DNA of 64,000 nt from Anaerolineae bacterium (GTDB taxonomy: Bacteria > Desulfobacterota > Desulfobacteria > Desulfobacterales > ETH-SRB1), in NCBI GenBank assembly GCA_035529315.1, contig DATKWZ010000001.1:47685-111684 (forward strand). Reading direction: 5' to 3'. The translations under genes and the position numbers were made by a program. Below the pieces are notes generated by a model that did not search any database, had not been told where the DNA came from, and worked only from the letters and a program-made list of their open reading frames with translations. Shown here piece after piece: positions 17,237 to 25,189 of the stretch (within the stretch, counting starts at the first letter, position 1; the number at the start of each line of letters is the position of its first letter).

Positions 17237-19051
17237 CTATTTTTTAGCTTTGTTTTTCATTTTTTGTATCAGCTCGTTGTAAAATGAAATAACCTCTCTC
17301 CTGTTCAGCATTCCGATAAGAATTTGATGATCATCATCTTTAACCACGGGAAGGCTATCGATATTTTTTGTGGTAAATTTTTGAAGCACTGTGTTTAAAT
17401 CATCAGATTGAGTGGCTACGATGATATCGGAGTTGCCGATATCTTTCATCAGCACAAGATGCTCAATGTCCCTGGAAAAGAGTATGCCCCTGATATCGGT
17501 GCTGGAAAATATCCCGATAAGTCTTTCATTCTGATCAATAACCGGGAAATAATGCTGCTTTGTTTCTGAAAAGTACTTTTTAAAATCTAAAAAGGTCATA
17601 TCCTGGGGTATTAGCTCGACCTTTTTTACAAGATGCATTAGCTCCTTGACCTTGATGGTCTGTAGAATATCTACAAAAAACTCGCCGGCATGAGCAGGAG
17701 AGTCGATTTTCTCTTTAACCTGCTTTTTGTAAATAGTCCATTTCTGAGCTGTCAGGTATGACAGGGAACATACAAGGAGGCTTGGCAGAAGCAGATGATA
17801 TGAATTGGTCATTTCACTGACAAATATAATTGTTGAAATCGGTGTGTTTGAAACAGCGGTGAAAAAACCTGCCATGCCGACTATGACAAAAGCGCCCGGC
17901 TGTGTTACAATATTCGGCATGATTTGATGAAACAGATTTCCGACAGCGCCGCCCATGGCCCCGCCTATAACGATCGACGGGCCGAACACCCCTCCGCTTC
18001 CGCCTGATCCTATTGAAAATGATGTGGTAATTATCTTGCCAAAGGCAAGCAGTAACAGGAAGGGGATGGTTAGTTCATTATTAATGGCTTGCTGAGCAAA
18101 GCCATAACCAAAGGCCAGTGTCTGGGGTAAAAAGAAACCCACTATGCCGGTACAGAGCCCCCCTATGGCGGGCTTTATATGATTTGGGATCTTAAAGGAC
18201 TTAAACAGATCGGTTACGCCGTAAAACAATTTAATATATAATATTCCTGTGCCTACAAGAACAAAGGCAAGAATAATATAAGGCCCAAGCTCCAATGGAT
18301 TGCGAAACTGAAAATCAGGGGATTCAAATAAAGAGCCCCATCCAAAAACCAGGCAATACAGGCAGTAAGCCACCACCGAAGAGATTCCGGCAGGTATGAT
18401 AACCTCGGATTCAAACTCGGGATCCCTGTAGAGCACTTCCGCGGCAAAGAGGGCGCCGGCCAGGGGCGCCCTGAAGATACTGCCTACACCCGCGCCGATT
18501 CCCGCGGCCATCATTATCCTTCGTTGTCTGTTTGAAAGCTTTAACTTTGTTGCCAGAAATGATCCAAAGCCAGCCCCTATTTGGGCTATTGGTCCTTCTC
18601 TTCCTCCGGAACCACCGGTTGTAAGGGTAATAGCGGATGCTATTGTTTTGATTATCGGGACTCTGCCCCGAATAAATCCTCCTTTTCTATGATATGCATC
18701 AATTGCGGCATCTGTTCCGTGCCCTTCGGCTTCCGGCGCAAAGGTATATACCAGCCATCCACTTAATAATCCTCCAAAAGCAGGCAGGAATAAAAGAGTA
18801 TAACGGCTGAAAGAAGTGTTTGTCGGCGTGAGCAGATGATGTTCTCCGGCAGGGGAGGGAGGCCGGTAGCCAGCTATAAAATCCATGAAATAATGGAGCC
18901 CAAGCTGGCAGAGGTAATTAAAAACAATCGAGCCTAATCCTGCGATAATACCTATTAAAACAAAATAGAGGGTCCATTTGCCTGCATGGGCTATGTTGAC
19001 AGAGTGGTTTTTTATGATAGTTGCTTCAAACCATTTTTTCAATCTCATCAC
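17237..19051 (-). CDS. ClC family chloride channel/antiporter with CBS pair
   Basis: A 604-residue membrane protein of ClC type. The selectivity and gating motifs are visible: GSGGREGPIAQIG near residue 150, GSGGSGGVFGPS near residue 350, and about ten or more hydrophobic helices. The C-terminal ~130 residues form two CBS domains (VKELMHLVKKVEL to end), which in related proteins bind adenine nucleotides and regulate transport. It lacks the clear fluoride-channel signature, so chloride is the cautious guess. Start overlaps by 4 bases with the end of the upstream aminotransferase (ATGA type), so the two are coupled. Confidence 0.9.
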   Translation of the reverse strand: MMRLKKWFEATIIKNHSVNIAHAGKWTLYFVLIGIIAGLGSIVFNYLCQLGLHYFMDFIAGYRPPSPAGEHHLLTPTNTSFSRYTLLFLPAFGGLLSGWLVYTFAPEAEGHGTDAAIDAYHRKGGFIRGRVPIIKTIASAITLTTGGSGGREGPIAQIGAGFGSFLATKLKLSNRQRRIMMAAGIGAGVGSIFRAPLAGALFAAEVLYRDPEFESEVIIPAGISSVVAYCLYCLVFGWGSLFESPDFQFRNPLELGPYIILAFVLVGTGILYIKLFYGVTDLFKSFKIPNHIKPAIGGLCTGIVGFFLPQTLAFGYGFAQQAINNELTIPFLLLLAFGKIITTSFSIGSGGSGGVFGPSIVIGGAMGGAVGNLFHQIMPNIVTQPGAFVIVGMAGFFTAVSNTPISTIIFVSEMTNSYHLLLPSLLVCSLSYLTAQKWTIYKKQVKEKIDSPAHAGEFFVDILQTIKVKELMHLVKKVELIPQDMTFLDFKKYFSETKQHYFPVIDQNERLIGIFSSTDIRGILFSRDIEHLVLMKDIGNSDIIVATQSDDLNTVLQKFTTKNIDSLPVVKDDDHQILIGMLNRREVISFYNELIQKMKNKAKK

Positions 19052-20364
19052 TTTGTATTTTCCAGATCTTCTATTCCCCGCAGTATAATATCAAACAGTT
19101 CGGGGATATCCTCTTCTTCGAGGCATGAAAAGGCAATTCTTAAATTCCTGTTACCAATGGAAATAAGGCCTACTCCATATTTATCTAAAAGATGAAGCCT
19201 CAAGGTTTCGGCATCTGTTGATTTTAATTTTATACACATAAAATAGCCGGAATTAAACGGATAAACATCCCAGGCATCTTTATATTTCGGATCAGCCAGA
19301 ACAGCTTTAACGCACTTTGCTCTGCTTTTAAGTATTTCAAACTTTTCCTTTTTTTCCGCGGGATAATTTTTATGCTGCATGGATCTTAACACAATGGATT
19401 GACCAAGATGGGAAGCGTTTGATATGGAACCCCTTACACTGCCCGCTGTCTTTTTTTCCAGGGCATCATATACCGGAGCAGGATCGCCATTGACTTTACA
19501 ACCATAGGTAATAAAACCGACCCTTAAACCCCACACATAATTTTCCTTGGTGGCGCCGTCCATCTTTACGGCAAGCAGTCTGGGGTGTTTATCGCAAAGC
19601 CTGGCAAAAAGCGATTCTTTTATGGTTTTTTCTTCGTAAAAGAGTCCAAAATAGGCGTCATCTGCAACAGCAATAATGTTTGTGCCCTTGTCGGCCAGAT
19701 CTGTTAGAATCTTAACAATGCTATTTCCTTCTTCCTCTGTTACTGTATAGCCGGTTGGATTATGCGGAAAGTTGAGCAAAACAATTATCTTGTCATGTTT
19801 TTTTGCTTCATCAGTGACCTTTTCCTCAAATGCCTTAAGATTAAATCGGCCATCATCCGAAAACATGGAATACTTGCTTATGTTTCCATCTTTTCTTATG
19901 TTTATAATCATGTTGTAGTTGCCCCACATCATGTCAGGCAATATGATCACGTCCCCTGGGTTTATCCAGAGATCTGCAAATACACTTACAGCATGAGTTA
20001 TGCCGCAGGTAACAACAGGGGTGCTTATATGTTTATTTGCAAGGGAAGGGTTTTTCTCAAATATTGAATTTTGCCATACCTGCCTTAAATCGGTAATCCC
20101 AAATGATGGGGCATAGGTTAATGATTCCTTTGCCCGTATACCGGTAATTGCGGCCATAACCGAATTAAAACGCATGGTTTTACCCTGTTCCTTTGCAATT
20201 CCTATTGTTGCATTTAATCTAAACGCTTTTTCCTTTGCCTCTGCGCTCTGGCTTAAAATCCCTTTTGGGAAAAAGAGTTTTTTGCCGAGATCAGACAACA
20301 TTTCCATGAGATGAGGATTGCCAGCAGTGATTGTGCTGTTAAGCTGTTTTGCAATGGGATTCAT
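19048..20364 (-). CDS. PLP-dependent aminotransferase class I/II
   Basis: 438 residues when started at ATG 20364, which has AAGGAG nine bases upstream; the frame extends 19 further codons without such a site. Fold type I features include VVTCGITHAVSVFADLW, NFPHNPTGYTV, VADDAYFGLFYEE and the likely Schiff-base lysine in DGATKENYVWGLRVGF (K273). Such proteins transfer amino groups between amino and keto acids; the aspartate/aromatic type is possible but the substrate cannot be named. It is coupled to the downstream ClC gene by a 4-base overlap. Confidence 0.85.
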   Translation of the reverse strand: MNPIAKQLNSTITAGNPHLMEMLSDLGKKLFFPKGILSQSAEAKEKAFRLNATIGIAKEQGKTMRFNSVMAAITGIRAKESLTYAPSFGITDLRQVWQNSIFEKNPSLANKHISTPVVTCGITHAVSVFADLWINPGDVIILPDMMWGNYNMIINIRKDGNISKYSMFSDDGRFNLKAFEEKVTDEAKKHDKIIVLLNFPHNPTGYTVTEEEGNSIVKILTDLADKGTNIIAVADDAYFGLFYEEKTIKESLFARLCDKHPRLLAVKMDGATKENYVWGLRVGFITYGCKVNGDPAPVYDALEKKTAGSVRGSISNASHLGQSIVLRSMQHKNYPAEKKEKFEILKSRAKCVKAVLADPKYKDAWDVYPFNSGYFMCIKLKSTDAETLRLHLLDKYGVGLISIGNRNLRIAFSCLEEEDIPELFDIILRGIEDLENTK

Positions 20365-20444
20365 AGATATGATCTCCTTGAAAGCCGGGAAGAAAACAAA
20401 AATCTTAAAAATTTTATACAAAAATCTTATTTTTTACAATAAAA

Positions 20445-20473
20445 AAACCCCGCCACATAATTGGACGGGGTTT
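20445..20473 (-). terminator. Terminator of the PxxKW gene
   Basis: Read on the minus strand, AAACCCCG pairs with CGGGGTTT and is followed by a run of T (complement of the A run at 20441-20447). It lies 22 bases after the stop of the cysteine-rich gene and before the aminotransferase. Confidence 0.8.
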
Positions 20474-20494
20474 ACCGGTAGATCGAAAACCGCA

Positions 20495-20773
20495 TTACCT
20501 GTTCCCTCTCTTGGATGCCTTGAGTGGATTTATCTTTGTTTTTTTCGCAGCAGGAGCTGCGGAAAGATGAGAGGCAAAGTTGCAGGCCCCATTTCTCCAT
20601 TTTAATGAAGGATCAGGACATGCAGTGCAGTACCAGCCGGATAAAAACTCAGCGCCGCGATTGCAGCCATTGCACTGGTCCACGATCTTATGGCAAATCC
20701 CGCCATTGTAAGAGCAGCCTTTTTTTGTCATAAAAGCACACTCTGCACCCTTCTTGAGCGTTGTACAAACCAT
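20495..20773 (-). CDS. PxxKW family cysteine-rich protein
   Basis: About 92 residues from ATG 20773, which follows AAGGGGGTG. Ten or so cysteines in pairs (CSYNGGICHK, CNGC, WYCTACPDPSLKW) and the diagnostic PDPSLKWRNGACNF segment identify the PxxKW family, common in Desulfobacterota. The pattern suggests metal or iron-sulfur binding, but no function is known. The C-terminal ~25 residues are basic and rich in Ala/Lys. It is monocistronic, with its own terminator. Confidence 0.85.
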   Translation of the reverse strand: MVCTTLKKGAECAFMTKKGCSYNGGICHKIVDQCNGCNRGAEFLSGWYCTACPDPSLKWRNGACNFASHLSAAPAAKKTKINPLKASKRGNR

Positions 20774-20995
20774 TGGAATCACCCCCTTTACGAGTTAGTA
20801 TAATATAAAACCTTCAAAATATAATCAAAGAGGTATTTATTGTCAATTGAAATTTTAAAAACGGGTCTGTCTTGCAAAAATCAATTATTATGAATATAGT
20901 AAATAAATTAGTTTGTTTCGCTCACAATTTGGATGTAACCCTAAACGGTGAACCCTGAACCTGTAAACAGTTGCCTGTAAAATTTAGGAGGTTTT

Positions 20996-21733
20996 ATGAA
21001 TGACCTGAGCATGAACGAGGAGGCTGCGGCTAAATTTAAACCGTTTCTGGATCTTATATTAAATAATTACAAAGACCAGCTCCATTCAATTCACATTACA
21101 GGCAGCGCTTTGACTGAAGATTTTAATCCCAAGACTTCGGATGTCAATTCCGTTCTTGTTCTTAATAAAATGGATTTGAAATTTCTTGAAAATTTTGCGC
21201 CTCTTGGGAAGAAATTCGGGAAAAAACAGGTTGCCTCCCCTCTTATTATGATTCCGGAATATATCTTTAGCTCTCTTGATGTTTTCCCTGTTGAATTTCT
21301 GACAATAAAAACACTTCATAAAACCGTTTTCGGCAAGGACATCTTCAGCGATCTTGAAATTAAAAGGGCTGATCTCAGGCGCCAGTGCGAACGGGAGCTG
21401 AAAGCCAAATTAATAGGAATCAGGCAGGGATACCTTTCCTCTTCAGGAAACAGAAAATTCCTTTCAGACCTGTTTATCGGTTCTTTTTCAGGATATATTC
21501 CACTTTTCAGGGGCATTATTGTTCTTTTTGAAAAACCAGCGCCAAGAGAAAATGAAGAAATACTGTCAACCCTGCAGGAAGTGTCCGGCGTTAGCGTAGA
21601 TGTATTCAGAACAATTTTAAAGGCCGGAAAAGATAAAACTAAATTTTCTATTGAAGTTCTTAACTCAATTTTTGAAGATTATTATAAGACCATTGAAAAG
21701 CTGGGGGATATTACAGATGAAATTAAAGTATAA
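20996..21733 (+). CDS. Nucleotidyltransferase-like protein
   Basis: 245 residues; AGGAGG lies 5 bases before ATG 20996. The segment HITGSALTEDFNPKTSDVNSVLVL resembles the GS-x10-SD-V core of DNA polymerase beta-type nucleotidyltransferases, but the second metal-binding residue is not an obvious Asp (SDVNSV), so catalysis is uncertain. The remainder is helical. It overlaps the TPM gene by 17 bases and is followed by a LemA gene, so these three are an operon. I do not recognise a specific function. Confidence 0.6.
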   Translation: MNDLSMNEEAAAKFKPFLDLILNNYKDQLHSIHITGSALTEDFNPKTSDVNSVLVLNKMDLKFLENFAPLGKKFGKKQVASPLIMIPEYIFSSLDVFPVEFLTIKTLHKTVFGKDIFSDLEIKRADLRRQCERELKAKLIGIRQGYLSSSGNRKFLSDLFIGSFSGYIPLFRGIIVLFEKPAPRENEEILSTLQEVSGVSVDVFRTILKAGKDKTKFSIEVLNSIFEDYYKTIEKLGDITDEIKV

Positions 21734-22487
21734 TCTAATAACTTTTCTTTCAATCCTGTGCCTGTTTTTCCTGACGGGTTCCTTTTCACAGGCTGTAAGC
21801 ATACCTGAAACCCCAGGCAATTATGTTGTTGATCTTGCGGGCATCATCGATAACTCTATTGAGGCCAAACTCAATCAATATCTAAAAGAGCTCGAACAAA
21901 AAACAACTGCGCAGCTTGCCATTCTTACCGTCAATAGCCTTGAAGGAGAATCGATTGAAGATTTTTCAATAACAATAGCACACAGTAAGTGGAAACTCGG
22001 CCAAAAAGGAAAAGATAACGGTCTGTTGCTGGTGGTGTCTCTCAAGGACAGAAAATATAGAATTGAAGTCGGTTACGGCCTCGAAGGCGTAATCCCAGAC
22101 AGCCTTGTCGGAAGCATCGACCGCGATTATCTTGTGCCTTTTTTTAGAAAAGGGGACTATTCAAACGGCATTTTTGCCGCATCTACAGTGCTGGCTAATG
22201 TAATTGCCGAAGAGTCCGGGGTAAAAATAACCGGAATGCCGGAATTGAGACGCGCGGTTTCCCAGACAGGGAAAAATCAATCCCCCGGTATTTTTGGCAG
22301 TATGATTTTGCTGTTTTTTGTTGTAATTATGGTTATCCTGTTTATAAAAAATCCAAGACTCTTCCTTATGCTTCTTCTCCTGTCATCAATGGGCGGAAGG
22401 CGTGGCTCTTGGGGCGGCGGAGGCGGCGGCGGTTTCGGCGGAGGCGGCGGCGGTTTCGGCGGAGGTGGCGCTTCCGGCGGCTGGTAG
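21717..22487 (+). CDS. TPM domain protein with glycine-rich tail
   Basis: 256 residues from ATG 21717 (GGGGGA 8 bases upstream), inside the end of the preceding gene. A signal peptide (LITFLSILCLFFLTGSFSQA) leads to a TPM/YgcG domain (about 35-170, including NYVVDLAGIID and GLLLVVSLKDRKYRIEVGYGLE), a membrane helix (about 200-230), and a tail of GGGGGGFGGGG repeats ending in GGASGGW. This is the usual YgcG architecture; the domain is membrane-anchored and faces the periplasm. Paired with LemA as in many bacteria. Role unknown, possibly envelope stress or photosystem-repair-like chaperoning in plants. Confidence 0.88.
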   Translation: MKLKYNLITFLSILCLFFLTGSFSQAVSIPETPGNYVVDLAGIIDNSIEAKLNQYLKELEQKTTAQLAILTVNSLEGESIEDFSITIAHSKWKLGQKGKDNGLLLVVSLKDRKYRIEVGYGLEGVIPDSLVGSIDRDYLVPFFRKGDYSNGIFAASTVLANVIAEESGVKITGMPELRRAVSQTGKNQSPGIFGSMILLFFVVIMVILFIKNPRLFLMLLLLSSMGGRRGSWGGGGGGGFGGGGGGFGGGGASGGW

Positions 22488-22533
22488 CTAATTAATCATA
22501 AAACATATAGAAGCTGTTTTTATGGAGGGCATT

Positions 22534-23109
22534 ATGTCAAAATCATTAAAAACCATTCTTATAATTACAGGTGTTGTTTTACTTGTCGGTATCCTTGTAA
22601 CAGGAAAGCTTGTCAGTGGTTACAATGCAGTCGTTGCCATGGATGAAAATGTCAAAGGAAAGTGGGCTCAGGTTGAAAACCAGCTCAAGCGAAGATATGA
22701 CCTTATTCCGAATCTGATTGAAACAGTTAAGGGTTATGCAAAACACGAAAAAGAGCTGTTTGAAAATATTGCGGAGGCCAGAACAAAATACTTCCAGGCA
22801 AAAACCGTAAAAGACAAAGTCGAAAGCGCAAACCGTCTTGAAGGCGTACTCTCAAAACTTCTTTTTCTTCAGGAGAGATACCCGGTACTTAAAGCAAACC
22901 AGTCGTTTCTGAAGCTTCAGGATAGCCTGGAAGGAACTGAAAATAGAATTGCGGTTGAACGTAAAAGATATAATGATGCAGTTCAGATTTTAAACACATA
23001 TATCCGGACATTTTTTGGAAGGTTCTATGCTGCAATTGCCGATGTCTCTAAGGCCGAATACTATGAAATTCCAGAAGCAGAAAAAGCAGTGCCAACAGTA
23101 AAATTCTAA
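22534..23109 (+). CDS. lemA: LemA family protein
   Basis: 191 residues starting at ATG 22534; the earlier ATG at 22522 is in frame but forms part of the GGAGGG site. One N-terminal membrane helix (TILIITGVVLLVGILVTG) is followed by a helical domain with the LemA landmarks GKWAQVENQLKRRYDLIPNL and a C-terminal NTYIRTFFGRFYA. LemA proteins are membrane-anchored and of unknown biochemical function. Follows the TPM gene by 34 bases after the stop at 22487. Confidence 0.92.
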   Translation: MSKSLKTILIITGVVLLVGILVTGKLVSGYNAVVAMDENVKGKWAQVENQLKRRYDLIPNLIETVKGYAKHEKELFENIAEARTKYFQAKTVKDKVESANRLEGVLSKLLFLQERYPVLKANQSFLKLQDSLEGTENRIAVERKRYNDAVQILNTYIRTFFGRFYAAIADVSKAEYYEIPEAEKAVPTVKF

Positions 23110-23186
23110 TTTATCGAACCAAAAGATATTTCAATACACGAAAACTGAGACATGACAGTCTAAAGGAGATAGGCCGCCGGTTTCAG

Positions 23187-24731
23187 ATGGAAAAACATAG
23201 CGTTGTAAGCAGCATCATAGAAAGAATGAAGAGGCAGATGCTGAAGCATAGAAACTTAAAGAAATGTGCGGACAGTATGGCTGACATGGTTAACAATAGC
23301 CAAGAGCAGGCTCCGATTCTTCCCAGGCAGCCTGACAAATGGCTGGTTTTTTCATTGGTGGCTGTAGGTGTGTTCATGTCCACACTGGACAGCAGCATTG
23401 TCAATATTGCCCTGCCGGTGATCATGGATGATTTTCAGGTCTCTTTATCCGTCATCGAGTGGGTTCCGGTGATTTACCTGCTGACTATTTCTTCTCTCCT
23501 TTTGACCTTCGGGCGTCTGAGCGACATAGAGGGGAAAAAGCTTGTCTACTGTCTGGGCTTCATCTTTTTTTCATTGGGATCTTTATTGTGCGGTCTGGCT
23601 GCCAGTGCTGAATGGCTGATTGCCGCCCGCTCTTTTCAGGGTGTCGGAGCTGCGATGATCATGGCATGCTCGCCGGCATTGGTGGTTGACACTTTCCCTG
23701 TAAAGGAAAGGGGCAGGGCACTCGGCATGGTGGGCACGGTGGTGGCCGCAGGGCTGACCACCGGCCCGGCCCTTGGAGGATTGATTCTCGAACATTTTTC
23801 GTGGCCTGTCATTTTTTTCATTAATATTCCCATTGGTGCGGCAGCGACGATCGCCGCTTCAATTATATTAAAACAGGTTGGGGAGAATCGATCAAAGGAA
23901 CCGCATGACTGCACAGGGGCTGTCCTGCTGGTCGTGTGCCTCGGCTCGCTTTTGACAGGACTGACCCATATTTACGACTGGGGCTCCCTGTCATCCGGGA
24001 CCGTCATCTGTTTTACCGTGTTTATCGCTACCGGTCTATTACTGGTCAGGATCGAAACCCGCACCACCTATCCTATTTTTGATCCATCACTCTTGAAAAT
24101 CCGCCTGTTCTCGCTGCCGGTTCTATCAGCAATCATTATGTTTGACAGCCTTTTTACAATGACTTTTCTCATGCCGTTTTATCTGGTCCACCCCATGGGA
24201 TTTCCCATGGACCGTGTCGGCGGTGTGTTGATGATTCCGTTTCTTTTTCTTTTTTTTGTGTCCCCGATCTCAGGAGCCCTATCAGACAGGATCGGCTCCC
24301 GGCTGCTTTGCACCCTGGGAATGGCGGCGATGAGTGCAAGTCTTTTCATGCTGTCTTGTCTCTCATCTTCCGCTACAATAATGGATATTGCCTGGCGTCT
24401 GGCCCTTGCCGGCATCGCCATCGGCATTTTTATTTCTCCCAACAGTGCCGTGGCCATGAGCGCAGTGCCGGCCCACAGAAGAGGCATTGCCTCGGGCAGT
24501 GTCGCCACGGCGCGCAATCTGGGTATGGTCATCGGGGTGGCGCTTTCCGGGCTGATTTTTAACAGTGTTTTTCGCAGCCTCAGCGGAGGGCTCGATTTGA
24601 AGGTCTATCGACCTGAGATGGAACCCTGTTTTATGGCGGCTTTTCAAACCGCCATGCGTGTCGGCGCCGGGGTGGCCGCTATCGGGGTTGTGGTGGCGTA
24701 TTTGAGGGGAAATGAGCGGAAACAGGAATAG
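23187..24731 (+). CDS. MFS drug/multidrug transporter, DHA2 (14-TM) type
   Basis: A 514-residue permease with about 14 hydrophobic segments. The N-terminal ~45 residues are polar; then comes FMSTLDSSIVNIALPVI (motif D1 of the 14-helix family), FGRLSDIEGKKLVY (motif A), and GPALGGLILEHFSWPVIFFINIPIG (motif C/13-14 helix linker). Family members export drugs or metabolites using the proton gradient. Base composition is noticeably more GC-rich than its neighbours, suggesting acquisition. The nearest AAGGAGA is 18 bases before ATG 23187, so the start is not certain. An inverted repeat follows the stop. Confidence 0.88.
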   Translation: MEKHSVVSSIIERMKRQMLKHRNLKKCADSMADMVNNSQEQAPILPRQPDKWLVFSLVAVGVFMSTLDSSIVNIALPVIMDDFQVSLSVIEWVPVIYLLTISSLLLTFGRLSDIEGKKLVYCLGFIFFSLGSLLCGLAASAEWLIAARSFQGVGAAMIMACSPALVVDTFPVKERGRALGMVGTVVAAGLTTGPALGGLILEHFSWPVIFFINIPIGAAATIAASIILKQVGENRSKEPHDCTGAVLLVVCLGSLLTGLTHIYDWGSLSSGTVICFTVFIATGLLLVRIETRTTYPIFDPSLLKIRLFSLPVLSAIIMFDSLFTMTFLMPFYLVHPMGFPMDRVGGVLMIPFLFLFFVSPISGALSDRIGSRLLCTLGMAAMSASLFMLSCLSSSATIMDIAWRLALAGIAIGIFISPNSAVAMSAVPAHRRGIASGSVATARNLGMVIGVALSGLIFNSVFRSLSGGLDLKVYRPEMEPCFMAAFQTAMRVGAGVAAIGVVVAYLRGNERKQE

Positions 24732-24752
24732 GGTCAAACGTAAATTTGACCC
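24731..24752 (+). terminator. Inverted repeat after the MFS gene
   Basis: GGGTCAAA, six-base loop, TTTGACCC starts at the last base of the MFS stop codon. It could serve as a weak terminator; there is no T run. Confidence 0.35.
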
Positions 24753-24771
24753 CTTATTTCCCGGGGAAAAC

Positions 24772-24937
24772 TGACCTCTGTCGTCAATAGCGGAATATAT
24801 TGAAATATTTTATAATCGGCAACGGTTACAGGCCCGGCTCGGCTACCTGTCTCCGGTCATCTTTGAGAAGCAGTTTTACGCGTTGCAAAAAGCTGCATGA
24901 AGAAGGGTTTGGTGTCTACTATTGACGACAGAGGTCA
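24772..24937 (+). mobile_element. Internally deleted IS3-family element (166 bp)
   Basis: TGACCTCTGTCGTCAATAG (24772-24790) and its exact complement (24919-24937) are perfect 19-bp terminal inverted repeats starting with TG and ending in CA. Between them the plus strand reads EYIEIFYNRQRLQARLGYLS and then SPVIFEKQFYALQKAA with a stop at 24898-24900: the last ~36 codons of an IS3-type OrfB transposase. Everything from the left end to that point is deleted. No clear target-site duplication was identified. Confidence 0.75.
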
Positions 24938-25141
24938 AAAAGTATCCAGCTGAATTTAGAGCTTGCCAAAAAACCACCCGAATGTCTGGAATATATTGTT
25001 GTGCATGAAATGGTTCATCTGTTGGAAAGAAACCACAATGACGGATTCATTGCGTTAATGACTAAGTTTATACCAAGGGGGCGATTTCATAAAGATGGAT
25101 TGAATCGATTGCCAGTAAGTCATATAGGTTGGAATTACTAA
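24938..25141 (+). pseudogene. C-terminal fragment of YgjP-like metallopeptidase (SprT/WLM type)
   Basis: Immediately after the IS end the frame reads LNLELAKKPPECLEYIVVHE, then MVHLLERNHNDGFIALM, and stops at 25139-25141. The HEMVH motif and HND are the zinc-binding signature of the YgjP family of metal-dependent hydrolases. Only the last 68 codons exist and no start codon with a binding site is seen, so this is a remnant left when the insertion or an associated deletion removed the 5' part. Confidence 0.7.
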
Positions 25142-25189
25142 CTCGAAGAAAAAAGATTTTACTTTGACCCGAGATGAGATTATGAGGAT

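Noticed and set aside
17237..19051. Fluoride-specific ClC antiporter
   Set aside because: The motifs and CBS pair fit ordinary chloride-type ClC proteins; no fluoride riboswitch was seen upstream.
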